Shown: positions 44,562 to 51,460 of the stretch, piece after piece
Layout: every line of letters begins with the position of its first letter
Numbering within the stretch: position 1 is the first letter of the stretch
DNA from: Neobittarella massiliensis (ex Bilen et al. 2018)
GTDB taxonomy: Bacteria > Bacillota > Clostridia > Oscillospirales > Ruminococcaceae
Reading direction: 5' to 3'
Length of the DNA: 64,000 nucleotides
Assembly (NCBI RefSeq): GCF_900289145.1
Contig: NZ_OKQO01000006.1
Location: 124,001-188,000, forward strand
Position numbers and translations under genes: made by a program
The notes under the pieces: generated by a model
The model's database searches: none
Seen by the model: only the letters and a program-made list of their open reading frames with translations
Told to the model about the DNA's origin: nothing

Positions 44562-45319
44562 CAACACCGCCCCCCTCTCGCCGCACTGCTGTCAATACCG
44601 CCCGCCGCCTTGATCTGCCGCGCCCGCCGCCGCCCCGCCCGGTACAGCCCCAAGCGCTGGCTGATCATCTCCCCCGCCCCGCCGTGCTGCTCGCCGGTCT
44701 GGTTGCCGCCGTGCCGCCGGTAGTCAAACAGTGCGCACCGCAAATAGGCCACCTCCCCCAGACAGGTGGCCAGCAGCCCCAGGTAGCTGTCGTGCATGGG
44801 GATGCCCGCCGGCAGCGGCAGCGCCGCCGCCACCAGCTCCCGCCGCACCGCCATACAGCAGCCGATAAACCCGTTTTTCTTCAGGTTGTGCCAAAAGCCC
44901 GGCCCGGTCTGCCGTATGGCAAAGTACGAAGGCGCTACCACCTTGCCCGTACCGTCTATCACCCGCGCGTCGTGCAGCACCGCCAGCACCTCCGGCCGCG
45001 CAAAAGCCGCCAGCACCTTTTCGATCTTGTCCGGGTGCCACACGTCGTCCTGGTCGGCCAAAAAAATGATGTCGCCGTCAGCCCGCCCCAGCGCGTGGGC
45101 AAAGTTCTGCAGCAGCCCCCTGCCCGGTCCCCGCACCAGCCGCACCCGGCTGTCCTGCGCCGCCAGCAGCTCCAGCTTCTCCCAGGTCCCGTCGCGCGAC
45201 CCATCGTCCGATATCACCAGCTGCCCGTCCTCTGGCAACTGGGTCAAAATGCTCGCCAGCTGCTGGTCCAAAAAGGCGGCCCCGTTGTAGGTGGCCATCG
45301 CCACCGCTACCCGTGCCAC
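44561..45319 (-). CDS. Glycosyltransferase family 2 (B)
   Basis: 252 residues from a GTG at 45319; a TTG at 45325, overlapping the upstream stop, is equally possible and neither has a clear ribosome site. VAVAMATYNGAAFLDQQLAS, LVISDDGSRDGTWE and the metal-binding IIFLADQDDVWHP mark a GT2 transferase of the rhamnan/O-antigen type. Middle gene of the operon, overlapping both neighbours or nearly so. Confidence 0.88.
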   Translation of the reverse strand: MARVAVAMATYNGAAFLDQQLASILTQLPEDGQLVISDDGSRDGTWEKLELLAAQDSRVRLVRGPGRGLLQNFAHALGRADGDIIFLADQDDVWHPDKIEKVLAAFARPEVLAVLHDARVIDGTGKVVAPSYFAIRQTGPGFWHNLKKNGFIGCCMAVRRELVAAALPLPAGIPMHDSYLGLLATCLGEVAYLRCALFDYRRHGGNQTGEQHGGAGEMISQRLGLYRAGRRRARQIKAAGGIDSSAARGGRC

Positions 45320-45321
45320 CG

Positions 45322-46185
45322 TCAAATGCGCTGTGGCGGCGGTGTGTGCTTGGCCGGCTTTTTGGGCTTGCCGCCCCGCCGGTACCGCCCCCACTTGTCA
45401 AAAAACTTGCACATCGACACCACCTCGATCCACAAGTACTTAAAGCTCTGGGCCGCCGCCCGCTCCCACTCGTGGTACACCCAGCAGCCGGGGTAAAACT
45501 GTACCCGCTGTCCCTGTGCCAACACCTCGCGGGTCAGGTCCACGTCCTCAAAATACATAAAGTACCGGCAGTCGAATCCGCCTATCTGCCGGAACAGCTC
45601 AGTGCGTATCAGCATAAAGCAGCCGGTGCAAAACTCAATGTCTACCGGGTCGGTCAGCTGCTTGTCGCGCATGGTGTACTCGGTGCGCCAGCGCTTAAAA
45701 AACGCCGCCACATCCTCATACCGCCCCCCGCACAGGTATTTTAAGGTGGGGCTCAATTTGGGCAGATGTTGCTCGCTGCCGTCCAGGTTGCGGATCTTGG
45801 GGGTGATCATCCCCACGTCCGGGTGGGCGTCCATGTACCCGCACAGCTCGCTGATGCAGTCGCAGTCCAGAATGATATCCGGGTTCACGATCGCGTGGTA
45901 ATCCGAGCGCAGCAGGTCCAGCACCTGGTTGTGCCCCCAGCCAAAGCCCTCGTTGCCGCCGTTTTGCAAGATCACCACCTGCGGGTAGTGCTGCCGCACC
46001 AGCCGCACCGTGCTGTCGGTGGAGTTGTTGTCCGACAGGTATACCGTCAGCTCCACCCCGCGGGTGTGTTCCAGCAGCGTTCCCACCGCCGATAAGATCT
46101 TGTCGGCGTTATTGTAAGTCACGATGGTGGCCGATACCCGGGTCTCTCTCCCGCGGCCACCCGTGTTTTCTCTGTCTATCTGCAT
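45322..46185 (-). CDS. Glycosyltransferase family 2 (A), WbbL-like
   Basis: 287 residues. SATIVTYNNADKI, VYLSDNNSTDSTVRLV, NEGFGWGHNQVL and HAIVNPDI form the nucleotide-sugar site, and CTGCFMLIRTELFRQIGGFD with YFEDVDLTRE is typical of dTDP-rhamnosyltransferases. First gene of the three-gene GT2 operon. The substrate is likely a dTDP-sugar, by family resemblance only. Confidence 0.9.
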   Translation of the reverse strand: MQIDRENTGGRGRETRVSATIVTYNNADKILSAVGTLLEHTRGVELTVYLSDNNSTDSTVRLVRQHYPQVVILQNGGNEGFGWGHNQVLDLLRSDYHAIVNPDIILDCDCISELCGYMDAHPDVGMITPKIRNLDGSEQHLPKLSPTLKYLCGGRYEDVAAFFKRWRTEYTMRDKQLTDPVDIEFCTGCFMLIRTELFRQIGGFDCRYFMYFEDVDLTREVLAQGQRVQFYPGCWVYHEWERAAAQSFKYLWIEVVSMCKFFDKWGRYRRGGKPKKPAKHTPPPQRI

Positions 46186-46244
46186 AGTACCTCCGGCGGG
46201 CCGCCGCCCGCCCTCAACTTCTGGTGCTCTTTAAGGGGGCCGCC

Positions 46245-46598
46245 CTACAGCAGCGTCTCCCACTCTTTAGGTCTAAAGCCCACCAGCACCCGGTCCTCGG
46301 TCACCAAAAGCGGCCGCTTTACCAGCATGCCGTCGGTGGCCAGCAGCGCGTACTGCGCCGCCTCGTCCATATCCGGCAGCTTGTCCTTTAGGCCCATCTC
46401 CCGGTATAGCATTCCGCTGGTGTTAAAAAAGCGCCGCAGCGGCAGCCCGCTCAGCTTGTGCCACGCCGCCAGTTCTTCGGCGGTGGGGTTTTCCAGTTTG
46501 ATATCGCGCTCCCGGTATTCTACGCCGTGGTCGCAGAGCCATGCGCTGGCCTTCTGGCAGGTGGAGCATTTGGGGTAACACACGAACAGTGCCGACAT
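46245..46598 (-). CDS. ArsC/Spx-family thioredoxin-fold protein (YffB-like)
   Basis: 117 residues from the ATG at 46598 (AGGAGGTCACAT). CYPKCSTCQKASAWL has the CxxC-type active site at the N-terminus, RDIKLENPTAEEL and RPLLVTEDRVLVGFRPKEW follow the ArsC fold. The Arg for arsenate is not obvious, so a general thiol reductase or Spx-like regulator is possible. Directly downstream of the GT2 operon but with its own ribosome site. Confidence 0.88.
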   Translation of the reverse strand: MSALFVCYPKCSTCQKASAWLCDHGVEYRERDIKLENPTAEELAAWHKLSGLPLRRFFNTSGMLYREMGLKDKLPDMDEAAQYALLATDGMLVKRPLLVTEDRVLVGFRPKEWETLL

Positions 46599-46745
46599 AT
46601 GTGACCTCCTTATCAAAAGCCGGTCCGACAGCCGGTCCCGGCCACTTTTATGTATGGGCATATTACATCTATCTTATTATACACGATACCCGCCGCCATA
46701 CAACCTCTGTCAGCCAAAAAGTGGATCTTGTCCCCCGGCCGCACA

Positions 46746-46782
46746 CAAAAAAGCGGGGCGCCACTTCGGTGCCCCGCCGCTT
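46746..46782 (-). terminator. Terminator after the 42-residue protein gene
   Basis: GCGGGGC/GCCCCGC arms followed on the minus strand by six T residues, about 25 bases after the stop codon. Confidence 0.82.
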
Positions 46783-46805
46783 GGTCTGCAGTATATATCC
46801 GGCGC

Positions 46806-46934
46806 TCAGGCTGCCAGGCCCATGTCGCGCAGGTCGCTCTCGGCCTCCTGATAAGTGTCGGCCGAGAACAGGAAGTTCCCCCAGTTGTCGTATACTTCAA
46901 TGTGGCCGTTCACGCCTTTTACTCTGTACTCCAT
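46806..46934 (-). CDS. Small conserved-looking protein of 42 residues
   Basis: ATG at 46934 has AAAAAAGGAGTGCTGAGAG upstream and a terminator follows, so the unit is complete although short. The protein begins MEYRVKGVNGHIEVYDNWG, continues with FLFSADTYQEAESDLRDMG and ends LAA. A short strand-strand-helix fold resembling small uncharacterised Clostridia proteins is likely. No function can be read. Confidence 0.72.
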   Translation of the reverse strand: MEYRVKGVNGHIEVYDNWGNFLFSADTYQEAESDLRDMGLAA

Positions 46935-47085
46935 CTCTCAGCACTCCTTTTTTCAGTCGGGCCGTCTTGGCGGCTTTATCTCTTGTGGTGACTCTATCTT
47001 ACCAGCTTAGCTGTCCCATAAACCGGACTGTTATCCTGCGCTCCCCACTTTTTTCTGTGCTGTGCCCAAAAGGCACAAAAAGAGC

Positions 47086-47199
47086 AGGAGCGCCCCTATA
47101 TAATAGAGGGGCGCTCCTGCCCGGGTCCCTGCTGGCACAAAAGTGCCTAAACAAAACTAAAAAAAGACCGCCAACCGGTAGGGTCGGGGTCTTTTTTAA
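47086..47199 (-). terminator. Two successive hairpins after the DUF6514-like gene
   Basis: A 14-bp perfect stem GCAGGAGCGCCCCT (about 47,092-47,122) and an AAAAAAGACC/GGTCTTTTTT hairpin (about 47,156-47,199) both carry T runs on the minus strand. The word TTTTGTGCC recurs around them. The second directly follows the gene; the first has no evident gene of its own and could end a small RNA. Confidence 0.75.
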
Positions 47200-47218
47200 T
47201 ACATTGTGCGCGAGCCGC

Positions 47219-47446
47219 TCACAGCAGCGCATCCTCCACGATATCCATAAAGTGACATAAGTGCACCTCACACTGGTTCAGTAAGTCGGTCAACCGCCGT
47301 GCAAAGTCAAAGTCCATCGATACATCCTCGATCACCTTTAGCGGCGGCCCGTTGGGTTCCTCCGGGTAAAAACCAATACGGTAGCTGTAGTAGTCGCCCA
47401 CCTCGGGCAGGTTGTATTTGTGCCGCTCAAATCTGTACCTACACAT
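47219..47446 (-). CDS. DUF6514-like small protein
   Basis: 75 residues from the ATG at 47446 (AAGGAGAGATTTTTTAC). The core YYSYRIGFYPEEPN, then VIEDVSMDFDFARRLTDLL and VHLCHFMDIVEDAL fits the small DUF6514 family found in Clostridia. Function unknown. It lies 40 bases downstream of the GHKL sensor gene and is probably co-transcribed. Confidence 0.7.
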   Translation of the reverse strand: MCRYRFERHKYNLPEVGDYYSYRIGFYPEEPNGPPLKVIEDVSMDFDFARRLTDLLNQCEVHLCHFMDIVEDALL

Positions 47447-47485
47447 GTAAAAAATCTCTCCTTGCACCTCACGCGTATACTTCCG

Positions 47486-48811
47486 TTAGTGATCTATAGC
47501 AAGCCTGCCCGTTCCGTCAAACGAAATGGTGATGTGCTTGGTATATAGCTGGCCCTCGCTCTCCTTTTGCAAAGTAAACGATGCTTTGCACAGCGCCAGC
47601 GTATCAAATATATCGGCCATACCGTTGCCAGTGCCACCGGTAGTGGTCCCCCGCACGCCCAGGTTTTCCAGCACCCACGCGGGGAAAGGAGCGCCGTTAC
47701 CACAAATATCTATCTCATAGCAGCCGTCGGCAGTCAGTCCCAGCAAAAGCAGGATCTGACCTCTCGGTCCGCTTGGGCGTCGGTCGATGGCGTTAAAGGC
47801 GTTGCGCATCAGATCGCCGATCAGCCGCTGTAACCGTATCTGGGTAATAACGCCGTTTTCCACCAGCGGCGCCACCGGGTCCTGTACCGAAATAAACAGG
47901 TCCACATCTTTGTCAATGGCCTCACGGCGGTAATCGGTCAACTGCTCGTCCAATAAGTAAAGGCCTGTGGCCGATACCGGATCGTACTCCAGCAGTGCAC
48001 AGCGGGTCTCCAGTTCCTGTTCTTGCGCCATCCGCGCCAGTTCGGTCTGCACGCCGCGGGGCACTGCGCCGGCGGCCTGCTTTTGGATCACCTTGTGAAT
48101 ACTGGGTAAAAACTCTTTTGACTTATGTACCTCCGCCGATAACTGCCGATTGGCCTCCTCCAACTTGTGCCGTTCCTGTCTCTTTTTGATTTCGTCAGCT
48201 AACCACAAAAGAGAGACAAGTATGCTCAATCCAATAATTAAGGACACCTGTAGTTGGATGCGGGAGTCTTTATAAATAAGATTACCCAAGAATGTGACTG
48301 AACATAAAATAAGCCAACTACTAAGTATAATGAAACGATTAAATCCCTTACCTAGCCATTTTCTAATACCTTCTTTAAATAGTTTTAGGTTCAATATAAA
48401 GAAAGTAAAAAGAATCTGACATAGGGCCCATACTAATACAACGAATACCTTGTTATCGTCTGGCGAATACGAACCTACTCCCATAATGAAATATGCAACA
48501 ATTCCGGAAAGTAACGTGCCGAAACGCTCTACTACATGTGATAGGAACAAGACAGCGCAATAATTTCCATCTAGTATAGGTCTGTGGTCAAGAAAATTCA
48601 TTATAATTGAAGATAAGACCACAATTGCTACAATAGTTGGTATAAGTGGTATTTCATATAGTATGGCAAAGCCCACTACGTATAAGCCGGTGAAGATAAC
48701 AGTAAATAGGACTTTCCAAAATGTGTGGCATAATGGGCGTGCAATTACAAAGAAGATGATACAAGTAAAAATAGATTCTATGATTGTTTGAAGCAATTTA
48801 GCGTAATCCAC
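47486..48811 (-). CDS. AgrC-like GHKL sensor histidine kinase
   Basis: 441 residues; GTG start at 48811 with GAGGGGGG upstream. Six or seven hydrophobic helices fill residues 1-205; a coiled linker (208-230) leads to a GHKL ATPase with N-box LMRNAFNAIDR (about 334-344) and G-box TTTGGTGNGMADIF (about 389-402). The usual RHDxxNH phospho-acceptor motif of AgrC/ComD is absent; His229 (SAEVHK) or His239 (LPSIHK) are candidates. The sensor half is AT-rich, the catalytic half GC-rich. No response regulator is adjacent. Micropeptide genes lie upstream, so peptide sensing is suspected. Confidence 0.87.
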   Translation of the reverse strand: MDYAKLLQTIIESIFTCIIFFVIARPLCHTFWKVLFTVIFTGLYVVGFAILYEIPLIPTIVAIVVLSSIIMNFLDHRPILDGNYCAVLFLSHVVERFGTLLSGIVAYFIMGVGSYSPDDNKVFVVLVWALCQILFTFFILNLKLFKEGIRKWLGKGFNRFIILSSWLILCSVTFLGNLIYKDSRIQLQVSLIIGLSILVSLLWLADEIKKRQERHKLEEANRQLSAEVHKSKEFLPSIHKVIQKQAAGAVPRGVQTELARMAQEQELETRCALLEYDPVSATGLYLLDEQLTDYRREAIDKDVDLFISVQDPVAPLVENGVITQIRLQRLIGDLMRNAFNAIDRRPSGPRGQILLLLGLTADGCYEIDICGNGAPFPAWVLENLGVRGTTTGGTGNGMADIFDTLALCKASFTLQKESEGQLYTKHITISFDGTGRLAIDH

Positions 48812-48926
48812 GACAATCCCCCCTCACCTTAATTATAAAGGATGAAATGAGGACATGTGTAGGAATGTTCACACCAAAATCACATACATTAAAATAGAGA
48901 GGACAAGATGCCTCCCTATCTTAGGT

Positions 48927-48971
48927 TTACCGTCTACCAGCCAACCAGCACAGCCAATCGAGTAAGCTCAT
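48927..48971 (-). CDS. Micropeptide C, DWLxWLAG family
   Basis: 14 residues, MSLLDWLCWLAGRR. Ribosome site AAAGGAGGACGTTAAA before the ATG is near perfect. The stop is TAA. It is the gene nearest the GHKL sensor (115 bases to the GTG) and is probably in the same transcript. It aligns with peptides A and B at S-x-x-DWL-x-WLAG while using different synonymous codons (GAT, CTG, TTG, GCT, GGT), which argues for selection on the peptide. It is the only one with Cys. Function unknown; a signal for the sensor or a membrane-active peptide are the main ideas. Confidence 0.75.
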   Translation of the reverse strand: MSLLDWLCWLAGRR

Positions 48972-49086
48972 TTTAACGTCCTCCTTTTCTTTAATGAATT
49001 TCCATATAGAAATTACCAAAAGATGGAAGACGATTACTTTCCGTTGCACTCTTTACATCAGTGTCGATTTCTACACAAATCACGCT

Positions 49087-49233
49087 GGTATCATATAACG
49101 AATTGCGTTTTGCTCTGTTTTCGACACGTTGGCGTAAAAATTTTTCGCAAAAAGGTGCTCAAAATATAGAATGATACACAAACATGTATCAATAAGTCAC
49201 ACCTTATAGAAACGACCGCTGTTATTTGATACC
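49087..49233. repeat. Inverted repeats with GATAC cores upstream of micropeptide C
   Basis: GGTATCATATAAC (49087-49099) and GTTATTTGATACC (49221-49233) are near-perfect inverted copies. Between them TGATAC (49172-49177) and GTATCA (49186-49191) form another inverted pair overlapping the -35 box. Such spacing suggests regulator binding. Confidence 0.5.
49163..49192 (-). promoter_or_regulatory. Candidate promoter for micropeptide C and the GHKL sensor
   Basis: TTGATA (49187-49192) and TATATT (49163-49168) on the minus strand with an 18-base spacer. The leader to peptide C is about 185 bases. Confidence 0.5.
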
Positions 49234-49254
49234 TGTTTTGCCAGAATCCACGCA

Positions 49255-49292
49255 TAAAAAAGAAAAGGATGGGATATCTTAGTACCCCACCC
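49255..49292 (-). terminator. Terminator after micropeptide D
   Basis: GGGTGGGGTA and TATCCCATCC pair over ten positions (with G-U pairs), followed on the minus strand by TTTTCTTTTTT. It separates the A-B-D unit from the C-sensor unit. Confidence 0.85.
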
Positions 49293-49303
49293 TTCTTGGT
49301 AGT

Positions 49304-49384
49304 TTAAAGCATACTTGCAATTGTATTGACCTTGTCGCACATAGGGGATATAAAGTATAAAATATCGGATAAGGCCTTAACCAT
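49304..49384 (-). CDS. Micropeptide D, 26 residues, amphipathic
   Basis: Starts at 49384 (MVKALSDILYF), continues with FISPMCDKV and ends NTIASML. GAGGG lies six bases upstream of the ATG; the gene begins 30 bases after the stop of peptide B and is followed 12 bases later by a terminator. It does not share the DWLxWLAG motif. One Cys, mostly hydrophobic and helix-prone. No family recognised. Confidence 0.5.
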   Translation of the reverse strand: MVKALSDILYFISPMCDKVNTIASML

Positions 49385-49414
49385 AGAAGACCCTCATTTG
49401 TAAATTAACGTGGC

Positions 49415-49465
49415 TTATTTCCATCCTTTTCCGGCTAACCAAATTAACCAGTCAATCCAACTCAT
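49415..49465 (-). CDS. Micropeptide B, DWLxWLAG family
   Basis: 16 residues, MSWIDWLIWLAGKGWK. The ribosome site AAGGAGGTGAAAAGT is excellent and the stop is TAA. A TTGACA word lies on the minus strand about 35 bases upstream of the ribosome site, but a matching -10 box is unclear. Four Trp in 16 residues and a basic tail make it strongly membrane-seeking. It is the clearest member of the family. Confidence 0.75.
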   Translation of the reverse strand: MSWIDWLIWLAGKGWK

Positions 49466-49555
49466 ACTTTTCACCTCCTTAATTTGTGAATAGCTCATAC
49501 TGTCAACGCATCAGCTAAATAAAAATCTAAAAGGCTCCTATGTTGCTCCCTGTAC

Positions 49556-49603
49556 CTATCTTCCCTGTCCCGCTAACCATGCTAACCAGTCCCATAATGA
49601 CAA
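49556..49603 (-). CDS. Micropeptide A, DWLxWLAG family
   Basis: 15 residues from a TTG start, MSLWDWLAWLAGQGR, preceded by GAGGGGAGGTGG; a GTG three codons upstream is in frame but overlaps that site. Stop TAG. It aligns with peptides B and C across S-x-x-DWL-x-WLAG-x-G. It is the most upstream of the set and lies beyond the terminator of the deoxyinosine glycosylase gene, so it needs its own promoter, which I could not identify. Confidence 0.65.
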   Translation of the reverse strand: MSLWDWLAWLAGQGR

Positions 49604-49687
49604 AAGGTCCACCTCCCCTCTTTTCCCATGCTACCAGACCTACCGGGGCGATTACTGGCCAACAGCGTCCCCCCACCCCCAACACAC

Positions 49688-49724
49688 AAAAAATTCCACA
49701 CCTGGGGAACAGGTGTGGAATTTT
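49688..49724 (-). terminator. Terminator of the deoxyinosine glycosylase gene
   Basis: Thirteen-base arms AATTCCACACCTG/CAGGTGTGGAATT, loop GGGAA, and six T residues on the minus strand. Confidence 0.92.
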
Positions 49725-49749
49725 AAATGTAAATAGACGCCGCGTCTAT

Positions 49750-50244
49750 CTATAAGTATGCGAGAATAGCCCCGTAAGCCGCCACCAGGTCCTCAAAGCG
49801 TTTCTGGCAGTTGGCCGGGCTGGTGCTGGGCAAAAGCAGCGCCGTCCGCCCGGTCACCGGCTGGCAGTAGCGCCGGTACAAGCTGTGCGCCTTTCCCCCG
49901 GTACAAAAAATAGCGCCGATATCCGCTGCCTGTAAAATAGGCGTCAGGTCGTTGGCCACCGGGTCTTTAATGCTGGTGTCGCTGGCTCCCTGTATGCGGC
50001 AGCTGGCCAGCACGTCAAACAGCGCTATACCGTGCCGGTGCAAAAAGGCGGTGCGCGCCTCGTTTCCCTCCGGCACCGGCTCTAAAAACAGCGCCGCCAG
50101 CACCCGCCAAAAGCGGTTCTGCGGGTGCCCGTAGTAAAAACCCACCTCCCGCGACTTGGGCGAAGGCATGCTCCCCAGCAGCAGCACCCGGCTGCCGGCG
50201 TCATAAATAGGCGGCAGCGTGTGCCGCACCAGCTGTTCCTGCAT
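49750..50244 (-). CDS. DNA-deoxyinosine glycosylase (UDG superfamily)
   Basis: 164 residues from the ATG at 50244 (CAGGAGGATCTAACG); the longer frame to 50355 runs through a tandem repeat and is spurious. VLLLGSMPSPKSREVGFYYG and HPQNRFWRVLAAL are the signature of the hypoxanthine-DNA glycosylase family, and LLPSTSPAN is the C-terminal DNA-binding motif. It removes deaminated adenine (and perhaps other bases) from DNA to start base excision repair. Confidence 0.9.
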   Translation of the reverse strand: MQEQLVRHTLPPIYDAGSRVLLLGSMPSPKSREVGFYYGHPQNRFWRVLAALFLEPVPEGNEARTAFLHRHGIALFDVLASCRIQGASDTSIKDPVANDLTPILQAADIGAIFCTGGKAHSLYRRYCQPVTGRTALLLPSTSPANCQKRFEDLVAAYGAILAYL

Positions 50245-50312
50245 CGTTAGATCCTCCTGTCTGGCATTTATAGCCGGTTTCTGCCGCCCGGCGCCGTCTC
50301 GTTCTCTGCCCC

Positions 50313-50349
50313 CCCCCAACACCCCAACACCCCAGCACCCCAGCATCCC
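50313..50349. repeat. Eight-base tandem repeat upstream of the glycosylase gene
   Basis: Units cccccaac, accccaac, accccagc, accccagc and a partial copy. A simple-sequence tract of this kind may vary in length. The rest of 50,245-50,513 shows only the sirtuin promoter (extended -10 TGCTATACT near 50,471). Confidence 0.75.
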
Positions 50350-50513
50350 ATACACCGCCGCGCGCGGCTGCCTGCATATCGCCCCGGCCGTACCGCCGTG
50401 CTGTCGTGTTGTCGTGCCGCCGCCTTTATCTCTGTCGCCATTATACCACGCTCCGCCCCCGGTTTTTGTGCTATACTAAAAAGAAAACCCACGCCCCAGC
50501 GGGAGGTCTCGTC

Positions 50514-51248
50514 ATGCAGCCCATCGATACCCTCAAACAAATGGTCCAAAACAGCACCAACATGGTCTTTTTCGGCGGCGCCGGCGTCTCTACCGAAAGC
50601 GGCATCCCCGACTTTCGCAGCGCCGACGGCCTGTACGCCCAAAAGTGGCCCTACCAGCCCGAGGAGATCCTCAGCCACCAGTTTTTTACCGCCCACCCCG
50701 ACCTGTTCTATCAGTTCTACCGCGAAAAAATGCTGGTGCTCTCCGCCCAGCCCTCGCTGCCCCACCGCGCGCTCGCCGCGTGGGAGCGTCAGGGCAAACT
50801 AAAAGCCGTCGTCACCCAAAATATCGACGGTCTGCATCAAAAAGCCGGCAGCAAACAGGTGTTCGAGCTGCACGGCTCCATCCACCAAAACCACTGTCAG
50901 CGGTGCGGCAGATCCTACACCGGCCAGCAGGTAGCCGCCATGTCCGGCGTGCCCCACTGCGCCTGCGGCGGCATCATAAAACCCAATGTCGTGCTCTACG
51001 GCGAGCCGCTCAGCGACGAGGTGGTCACCGGCGCCGTGCGGGCCATCGCCGCCGCCGACCTGCTCATGGTGGGCGGTACCTCCCTCACCGTCTACCCCGC
51101 CGCCGGCCTGCTGCAGTATTACCGCGGTCACCAGCTGGTGCTCATAAACCGCAGCGCCACCGCCGCCGACAGCCGCGCCGATCTGGTGCTGCACCAAAAC
51201 CTGGGCGATGTGTTCACCGCCCTCGGCATGGAGGATATCTCGCTATGA
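50514..51248 (+). CDS. Sirtuin-type NAD-dependent protein deacylase
   Basis: 244 residues from the ATG at 50514 (GGGAGGTCTCGTC). FFGGAGVSTESGIPDFRS forms the NAD site, TQNIDGLHQKAG and the catalytic His in FELHGSIHQNHC follow, and two Cys pairs (CQRCG, then CACGG) bind zinc. IIKPNVVLYGE completes the class. It removes acyl groups from lysine in the cytoplasm. The stop overlaps the next gene by four bases (ATGA). Confidence 0.94.
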   Translation: MQPIDTLKQMVQNSTNMVFFGGAGVSTESGIPDFRSADGLYAQKWPYQPEEILSHQFFTAHPDLFYQFYREKMLVLSAQPSLPHRALAAWERQGKLKAVVTQNIDGLHQKAGSKQVFELHGSIHQNHCQRCGRSYTGQQVAAMSGVPHCACGGIIKPNVVLYGEPLSDEVVTGAVRAIAAADLLMVGGTSLTVYPAAGLLQYYRGHQLVLINRSATAADSRADLVLHQNLGDVFTALGMEDISL

Positions 51249-51460
51249 ACGGCATGAACGGCAACATCCGCAAGAATATCCGCATCGGCGCCACCGTCGA
51301 CGTGGTGCTCAAAAAAGATCAGCCCACCGGCCGCCTCACCCGCGGTCAGGTGGCCCGCATCCTCACCGGGTCCGCCACCCACCCCCACGGCATCAAGGTG
51401 CAGCTGCAAAGCGGCCAGGTGGGCCGGGTCAAGGTCATCGTCGAGGAGGCCCCCCAGTGA
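51245..51460 (+). CDS. YwbE-family protein
   Basis: 71 residues. The whole protein matches the YwbE (DUF2196) family: GATVDVVLKKDQPTGRLTRG, then VARILTGSATHPHGIKVQL and GRVKVIVEE. The fold is a small beta barrel. Function unknown. Overlaps both neighbours by four bases (ATGA before, GTGA after), so it is translationally coupled to the sirtuin. Confidence 0.9.
   Translation: MNGMNGNIRKNIRIGATVDVVLKKDQPTGRLTRGQVARILTGSATHPHGIKVQLQSGQVGRVKVIVEEAPQ

Noticed and set aside
49304-49384. Micropeptide D as a classical AgrD autoinducer precursor
   Set aside because: The Cys is too far from the C-terminus for a thiolactone ring of known type and no AgrB-like protease is present.
49540-49755. A 71-codon frame on the plus strand opposite micropeptide A
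   Set aside because: Proline-rich antisense shadow that runs through the glycosylase terminator; no ribosome site.
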